A stretch of 64,000 nt of DNA, from positions 9,610,001-9,674,000 of the forward strand of contig OZ316895.1 of the NCBI GenBank assembly GCA_973895155.1, given 5' to 3'. Made by a program: the position numbers and the translations under genes. The stretch is from Marsupella aquatica (Eukaryota > Marchantiophyta). Within the stretch, counting starts at the first letter, position 1, and the number at the start of each line of letters is the position of its first letter. The notes below the pieces were generated by a model. That model was given only the letters and a program-made list of their open reading frames with translations, did no database searches and was not told the origin of the DNA. Shown here piece by piece: positions 57,850 to 64,000 of this stretch.

Positions 57850-58769
57850 GGGGCTGTGTCCTACACAAGTCCATGGCCACCTGCTGTGAATGCATATGAA
57901 GTAGAGTGGCTTACAAGAGTGGGTAATGCTCAACGTGGGCGCCCAACTGCATTGACCACTGCCAATGGGAGGTCTATCAGGTTGGGTCACACCCTGTGCA
58001 TGACGCCCTAGATCCAAAATATCATCCACAACTAAGGCTGGTGAGCGTGGAATGCTATCAAATGTGCGCTTCAGCACCTCACATGGGATCAAATTAGTCC
58101 ACCACAAGCGTGGACGATGTGCACGAGAACCCACACGTGCAGCATCCAATAACACAGCAGGTCCAATCCAAGACCTCACCTGGTGAACACTGGCAACAAT
58201 CCAACTACGATCATCACCTAACAATGGCACATTCTCCAAAATGTATGCTGGAGAATATGTCTGATATAGCTGGAGATGACGCAACACCCGTAACATCTCC
58301 CAAAACAATACAGATCATGGATCATGAAGTCCATATCCAACGCCAGCCCTAGATTGGCCCTGACATGGCCAACCAACAATCACCAAATCAATGGGGCCAA
58401 CACGATGCAAATGATCTGCCCCAACAATAAAATTTCAGCAGGTAGTGGATGCTGATAACCACGAACAACATCCACTAGCAACAACTATGGATATCTATCC
58501 ACCAACATAGCCACATGCCGCAATGAGACCCTTTGTGTTGTCGCATCTGTCTTCACATACAAATAGCGATGCACAAGAATTCCTGCTTGAAGAATAGTAG
58601 CCAATCCAGTGCTAATCCCACCAAATAGATCCAACAAGCAAATACCCTCTGGTGGATACTGCCAAGCAATAGGAGTGGTATCCAATGGTGAAAGAGTCAT
58701 CGGTCCATCTGCAAGAGACTGCTCTGCTCCTGACTGTGGAGTAAAAACATGATGCCATGCATGCGTCAT
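57850..58769 (-). pseudogene. DNMT3-like C5 cytosine-5 DNA methyltransferase domain in a retroelement
   Basis: C5-methyltransferase motifs appear in canonical order. Motif I is LLDLFGGISTGLATILQAG (near 58605-58640). After a TAG at 58485 comes LLLVDVVRGYQHPLP. A 1-nt shift at CCCC near 58420 leads to PIDLVIVGWPCQGQSRAG (motif IV, catalytic Cys in PCQ, 58360-58371). TGA at 58315 precedes SVLFWEMLRVL. Motif VI is YILENVPLLGD (58225-58239) and motif VIII is AHRPRLWWTNL. Another shift leads to LPTLVSHSTSYAF near the end. LFDGIxTG, DLVIGGxPC, a LFFE-type helix, FENV and the AHRARYFW region of DNMT3 are the closest matches known to me. Such enzymes methylate cytosine in DNA. This copy is broken. 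Confidence 0.82.
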
Positions 58770-59419
58770 GTACCAATTGTGCTGCTGCCTGTGGCAAGGT
58801 CTGTCCTATGCCCATACCGGTGGCGCCACACTGCCAACAGGTAATCCTCGCATGATCTATTCCTCATGTGACTCCTCCAATGGTGGACATCTACTGCATG
58901 CGCATTACCCTCAATCAAATCATCAGGTCCAGTAATTACGCCACTAAATGCTGCCAAAGACAAGAGTGTGGATTTTGGGCCTCCCACAGGTCCACTAAAT
59001 CTCACTGACAACTTACTCAATTGAGCATCTCTTGACTGCCAATCAGGTCTATATGACATTGATTCATCCCAAAAATCAAGAATAAATCCCATGGGGTAGA
59101 GCACCAAACATCCCACCAACACATCATATGACTCTGCCTTAGTCAAAATAGCTCGCGCCTGTATTTGTGAGCTATCTGTAGCATGACCTTCCTGAATCCT
59201 CAAATCAAGTGGTTCCTGGTGATATGTTGTGTAGGTGTAGGTCCCCTCAATGAAGTCTGAATGGGAAAGGGACAATCCTCCAAATCCTTTGGACGCAATC
59301 CCAATCCACGTAAGGCAAACTTTTCCAACATTAAGGGTTGAGCACCAGTATCCAATAACACTCTCTCTGGCTGATATACTGCTCCAGAAGGCCCAACTAA
59401 TCGAAAGATACCACTCCAA
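58766..59419 (-). pseudogene. Protease C-terminal half and linker to methyltransferase
   Basis: This frame picks up the retropepsin after the shift (YHQEPLDLRIQEG, then SYDVLVGCLVLYPMGF, equivalent to the LLG motif) and continues about 130 residues with no known domain (RFSGPVGGPKSTLLSLAAF, VHHWRSHM). The methyltransferase begins in another frame just downstream, so it would be part of the same polyprotein in an intact element. Confidence 0.6.
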
Positions 59420-61485
59420 TTATCCAATGACACAACACTAGGTTTAAACCTAGTCCTCTCAAATGCAGGGCATGCTGGTAAATCCACCAACCTCGTTGCT
59501 GTTGCATGCCATGTCTCACTAGTAGCAGTAGGTGGCATGGTCTTCACTACTTCAACACTGCAAGCTGCTTCTGCATGGGAAGCAACCACTGGAGTGTCCT
59601 CACAAAGTGTAGCTGCCAATCTGAACACTTCTATAGGACCAACTCCCAAGTTCAGCATGTCTGTTGCTGAAAATAATGGGGTGCGTACTATGGCAGTAGC
59701 CACCCCCAGCAAGGTACCTGTCATCCCTGCTGCATCACTACCTGATTCTGCCAACTTACCCACGCTAGGGTTTGTCCGAACCGGGTTCATAGAGGCAGTC
59801 TGAACTGTCTCTGACAATGTAAAAGACTGAGAAAGCTTTATCTGCTGACGTGCATCCCCCCTCTGTGGATCTAGCTCCACTATTGCTCCTCGGGGCTCAA
59901 GAGCTTGGGTTGCCTCATGTGTCAAAGCTGCTGATGCATCAATATGTGTAGTGCCACACATGAATCCCATGGTGGCAAGGTCTCCATCAGCTCCATAAGA
60001 TGTGGAAGGTCCATAGGATGTAGATGCCCCATCACCAGAAGTAGGTCTCACCTGGGAACTAGCCATGGCAGCTAGCTGTTGCTCCAATTGAGCAATCTTA
60101 GCATCCTTTGGATCTATGGTTACAGTAGGGGCAATCACCTCCTTGTCTCCCTGCATGTGGCATGCCACGACCACGTCCGCCACCTCTATCTCCTCCTCCT
60201 CTTCCCTAATCATGTGTACGGGATCCTCCTCTCCATAACTCAGGATGGAGTGAGAAACACCTATCCTTGGTGTGTCCAGGAGCTCCACAATGATCACACT
60301 GATAAGGCGCTGATGCTCCCCTAATCCTCTATGATTTGGGCAATATCTCTATGCATGATCCCCACCACAGGTCCAACATCCTGACTGTTGTCCAACAGAA
60401 GAGGGCACAAGTCTCTAGCTGGTAGACTCTCGTGCAGTAGGCTTCTCCTTGTGGCTCTTCCGTGCAGTAGGCTGTGGTGTGGATGTAGATGTAGCCTTTG
60501 GTGCTTCCTTGGCAAATCCAGAAGTCACCACCTTCTCATTCACCATATTGAGCTCAACGCGCTCAGAAAGGGTAAAAACAACTGCTAATGTGGGATCTGC
60601 ATCACTCAACAGAGTGACATCTCTCACTCTGCGTTGCAACTCTCTGTCCAAAATTGCATACCAAAACTGGACTGCCTGAGCCTCTATCACTCCGTTTGTG
60701 ACAATAATCAATCTGTGCATACGAGTGTATGCCCCACGTAGGCTCTCTTTAGCCTTGCGTTGAAACTCCTGGAGACCCTTCAACTTATCAGTTCTCACAC
60801 CCTGATCGTTCTGCTTTAGTACCTCAAAGAATTCCACCACAGGGTTAAATGCTGGTGCAACTCTAGTCCTTGTCACAATCACACCGGCAGGAGTAGCGGT
60901 GGATGCTGCTGGAGTGCTACTGGTGGATGGTGTGCCACTCTGGCTAGTGCTGCTAGAAGAAGCAACAGTTGTGGCAATGGGTTGGGCAGCCGCACTAGTG
61001 CCATAGGTGATGGACATGTAATTAGGCAACCAATGCTGCCTCCATGCCTCAATCTCAACCAAATGAGCCTTCCAAAATTCATGGTAGTCATCCATGGGTG
61101 GCCTCTTCAAATGCTGAAATAATCCCTTCCATGCCATGAAAGGGGTAAACAATGTGGCGTTACGCAATGTTTGCATATCGCACCACGTATCAAACTCTTG
61201 GATGAAGTCATCCAGATCAATCGTGCCAACTGCACTAGAGTATCGTCGTGGGCCCTATGTAGCCCCGTACATCTCGTCCATATCCCACAACAAAAGTGCA
61301 ACCACCTGATGATGAGGAGAACTAGTCACTGAGTCCTCATTAGAATCACTGTCTGGAACTGCACTGCTGACTGCTACCAATGCCGTTGGCCAAAACTGCA
61401 CCCCACTTTGAGTGAAACCGGTCCGTCGTCCATCGGGTAACCCAACAGCACCAGAAGAATCCTGGGAAGAATCCGTGGTGACCAA
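59200..61485 (-). pseudogene. Gag-protease of the methyltransferase retroelement
   Basis: A single frame of 762 codons is interrupted by TAG at 61255, 60415 and 60349 only. It reads through a gag capsid-like region (TIDLDDFIQEFDTWCD, PPMDDYHEFWKAHL, then LKGLQEFQRKAKESLRGAYT and AVQFWYAILDRELQRRV), a zinc knuckle CWTCGGDHA then RYCP, a spacer with a helical stretch, and a retropepsin active site (VLLDTGAQPLMLEKFAL). The protease C-terminal half continues in another frame (58766-59419: DLRIQEGHATD, YDVLVGCLVLYPMGF) after a frameshift near 59250. Domain order supports a retrotransposon polyprotein. It is not functional as written. Confidence 0.75.
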
Positions 61486-64000
61486 CCTAACCTAATCTAT
61501 CCCTAAGGGCAATTTTTCCCTGTCAGCAACACAAGCACTCACAATGGTGTGTTGGGCATCACTCCAACATCACCAGGAGAGAAATACGTAGCACAACTAG
61601 AATGTCCGGTTGCAAACCCAAATCACTCCTATAGAATCAAGCGCCCACGCCAAACTAACATGGCGCATAAACAGAAAGCATAATTATGTGGAGAGGATTC
61701 AATCAACAAGAAGAGATTCACAATAACTCTCCACATCAATAGTGATCATACATCAATCAAACAATGTTCATAATGTTCAATGTAGGGCCTTCATAATAGG
61801 CCTATCAATGTTCAATGTTGTAGCTAAGGATCCATGCACAATTGGTTCAATCCATGCATCTAGATCTAGATGGATTCAGAAGCATCAAAAACCCTATAGG
61901 AGCTTATGATTTGGCCCAAAATCAATGGCAATCTAAACAAATCAGAATGTGTATAAAATGCCTAAGTGCTCATTCCATCAACATCAAAGTGGAAAGGAGT
62001 GTGTGTACACAAAAGCACTTAAGAACCACATAGTTAAGCATGTGGAGAAAGAATAACTTTGGGATGGGTGACCTCTCACTTGTAGTTATGCACCAAATTG
62101 GCCACTCCAATTTCAGCAGCTTGCAACTACTCCTCACATACCAGTTGGCCCGCCCGCTCTTGCTCCGCCCTCACGCCCCTCGTCCCGAGTAACCACGAGT
62201 TGCCTCGAAGCCTCCTAACAAACACGCGAACAGCAGCAACATACTATCCGTCAAATGGCAGCACAGATCCCAGATCAACACACTGTCTCCTTGCAAAACG
62301 TTGAGCAATCTGTAAGACACAAACTGCAGCAGATTGAAATACTAACAATCTATTCAATATAATCCGAGCTACCATGGATCCATGCAACAGCTTCAAACAA
62401 TTTCCACGAGCCGTCGCCAACTCAATCGCCACGAAATGAACTTTTGTTTGCACAGTCCGCACAACAGAGTTCGCATCTGATCTTTCAATGTACTCTTCTC
62501 AACAATCAATTGGCACAACGATCCCGGTCAACAATACCCCATCGATCCCGCATCGATCCGATCACACATGTATGTCAAGCCAACGCATGTTACACTCAAG
62601 GAATCCATGCTACATAGAGAGAGCTCTCAGCCACCATAGCCACCACACAAGCTCCCCTCTCCAAGGCTCAACATTGAAAGATAACCTTTCAATGCCTCAC
62701 AAGAGAGAACTACCCTCTCACACCAACCTAATGGAACCCTATTGGCTCCAATAGCACACATACAAAATGTACATACTCAACTAGCACTATATACTACAAC
62801 AACATCTAGAATGGTGTGACAAGGGCAATAAAAATTTCACCAAAATATACACCTTACTCACATTCTTTGAATGATAAAAAATCATCATGCATGTCATCAT
62901 TTTAATAATCATTTATAACATACAATACTCTTCTCTATGCACATCTCTCTTTTTATACATATATGTTATGGTGGGAGAATAGAACCCACTTTTTAATGCA
63001 AATAAAAATCATGACAAAAAGCATGCATGATTATCATCTGACATACATCATAGTCAAGATTTTTCCCACCTTAATTTGATTCAACTCTCACCACATGACT
63101 CCTCTTCTCTCCACTTGCTGTTATTCTTAGTGGATGAGAGTACAAGGCATATCCACCCACAACTGGCAAGGTCACGTGTGTTGACCTTGTAAAGCATCAT
63201 GGGGAAAATAGATCACTATGTTTTACTTGTGAAAATGTTGAATCTCCAGCAAGGTGAGTCATAAGGTGTTGCAGCACCTTGACCCCATCCTCTAGAAGGA
63301 TCACAACCATTATTTGACCCAGAAACATGTGGATGACAGTTAAACCAGAACCAGTTCCCACAGCAAGAACCAAGTCTCCATTGCTTGAGACCAGGCTATG
63401 CACAACCTTCTCCTGTTTTTGGCCTTCAAACTCAAATTTTATAACCACCAAAAATAAGTTATACAGAGAGGAGGCCCAAAAGAAGGCTTACCAAGAGGGG
63501 CAGAAACGTACCTAGTACTCTTTTTGACTCATTGTGACAAAGGAAGAAAGGGGAGTTTAAATCCTATCACCCTAAACCCTAAACTCCAACTTCAAGTAGA
63601 ATTGACATACTCTAGGTGGCAATCACACTCTACGCAAGTGCCTGCTGGCCAATGAGATTAGTAGTAGGTGGAATTAGGATGAGGGCAGGAATTCTTACTG
63701 TAGAGTTGAAACTCTCTACTTGCAAGGCCTCAAGACAAAGGTCACTATGTGCACTTATATGTGTATTGCAGCAAGTTATAAGTGCAATTGGAGCAATTAT
63801 TGACAAGGCTACCGTGGGGTCTGGGGTTTATCTAGATGATAGGTATAATGAAATACTAGGAGTGTAGGAAAACAAAGTAAGAAGTCAGGTCCTTCTCGGG
63901 ACAGAACTGCTAGGTCCTAGTTGGAGTGATCCCTGCCACACACTACATATGGGATCACTTCACACCTAAAACTCCTACCTCTTATCTCTAAGGGCAACAT
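61486..64000. other. Upstream flank of the retroelement; nothing firmly identified
   Basis: The 5' leader and LTR of the retroelement should lie here, but no LTR ends or primer-binding site could be confirmed. The words TATCCCTAAGGGCAA (61499) and TATCTCTAAGGGCAA (63984) recur near both edges. A minus-strand open stretch at 63197-63451 is mentioned among the rejected items. Confidence 0.35.

Larger units (their letters stand above)
57751..61485 (-). mobile_element. Decayed retroelement: gag, zinc knuckle, retropepsin, cytosine methyltransferase
   Basis: Read on the minus strand: a gag-like frame from 61485, a CCHC knuckle near 60340-60385, an aspartic protease with LLDTGAQ near 59340-59360, then a C5 cytosine methyltransferase domain from about 58769 to 57850. 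No reverse transcriptase or integrase follows before 57750, so the 3' part is missing or was replaced. At least five in-frame nonsense codons and two to three frameshifts mark it as old. LTRs were not identified. Gag-then-DTG-protease order fits a Ty3/Gypsy-like origin. Confidence 0.75.

Noticed and set aside
63197-63451. 84-residue minus-strand open stretch with a regular hydrophobic pattern (KFEFEGQKQEKVVHSL, LVLAVGTGSGLTVI), reminiscent of one beta-propeller blade
   Set aside because: No neighbouring exons, splice structure or full domain could be assembled. It is too short to call.

Overview
The window reads as nuclear DNA of a streptophyte (land plant or charophyte alga) with a large, transposon-rich genome. 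The evidence is an intact, plant-like spliceosomal Sm protein E gene, CACTA (En/Spm) transposons with plant-type TNP2 transposase domains, a Ty3/Gypsy element with a plant-style gag-protease, and GT-AG introns throughout. Nothing bacterial, organellar or CRISPR-like was seen. Almost all recognisable coding sequence belongs to transposable elements.

Layout, left to right. (1) 1-10751, minus strand: a Ty3/Gypsy retrotransposon with open gag-protease and pol frames, running off the left edge. Its 5' LTR appears to be about 4.6 kb long and to contain a long ORF with two in-frame TAG codons. Its insertion cuts an older minus-strand ORF at 10751. (2) 10.7-12.6 kb: two unidentified minus-strand ORFs and a 313-bp MITE with an 8-bp target duplication. 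(3) 12800-32020: a probable CACTA element, called here CACTA-3. It has no transposase but carries a TNPA-like multi-exon gene (28.2-31.3 kb) and, between its ends, the intact SmE gene (16302-16568). (4) 16595-26651: a complete 10,057-bp CACTA element (CACTA-1) nested in CACTA-3, 26 nt after the SmE stop codon, with TTT target duplications. It holds a TNP2-type transposase gene with a SET domain lying inside it, and a divergent TNPA-like gene. (5) 33201-50095: a 16.9-kb CACTA element (CACTA-2) with CTG target duplications, a TNPA-like gene, a decayed TNP2, and cargo that includes an EDM2/NSD-like PHD module and BRCT domains. (6) 50.8-52.6 kb: a broken ORF related to the one in the Gypsy LTR. 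(7) 53.7-54.7 kb: a possible paralogue of one CACTA-2 cargo gene. (8) 57.8-61.5 kb, minus strand: a decayed retroelement with gag, zinc knuckle, retropepsin (DTG) and then a DNMT3-like C5 cytosine methyltransferase.

The most notable pattern is that three unrelated mobile elements each carry a chromatin or DNA-methylation module: SET in CACTA-1, PHD plus BRCT in CACTA-2, and a cytosine methyltransferase in the retroelement. In the broken reading frames, nonsense codons are overwhelmingly TAG. That fits C-to-T decay of CAG codons, which are CHG methylation sites in plants. Domain calls rest on motif recognition by eye; no database search was possible.
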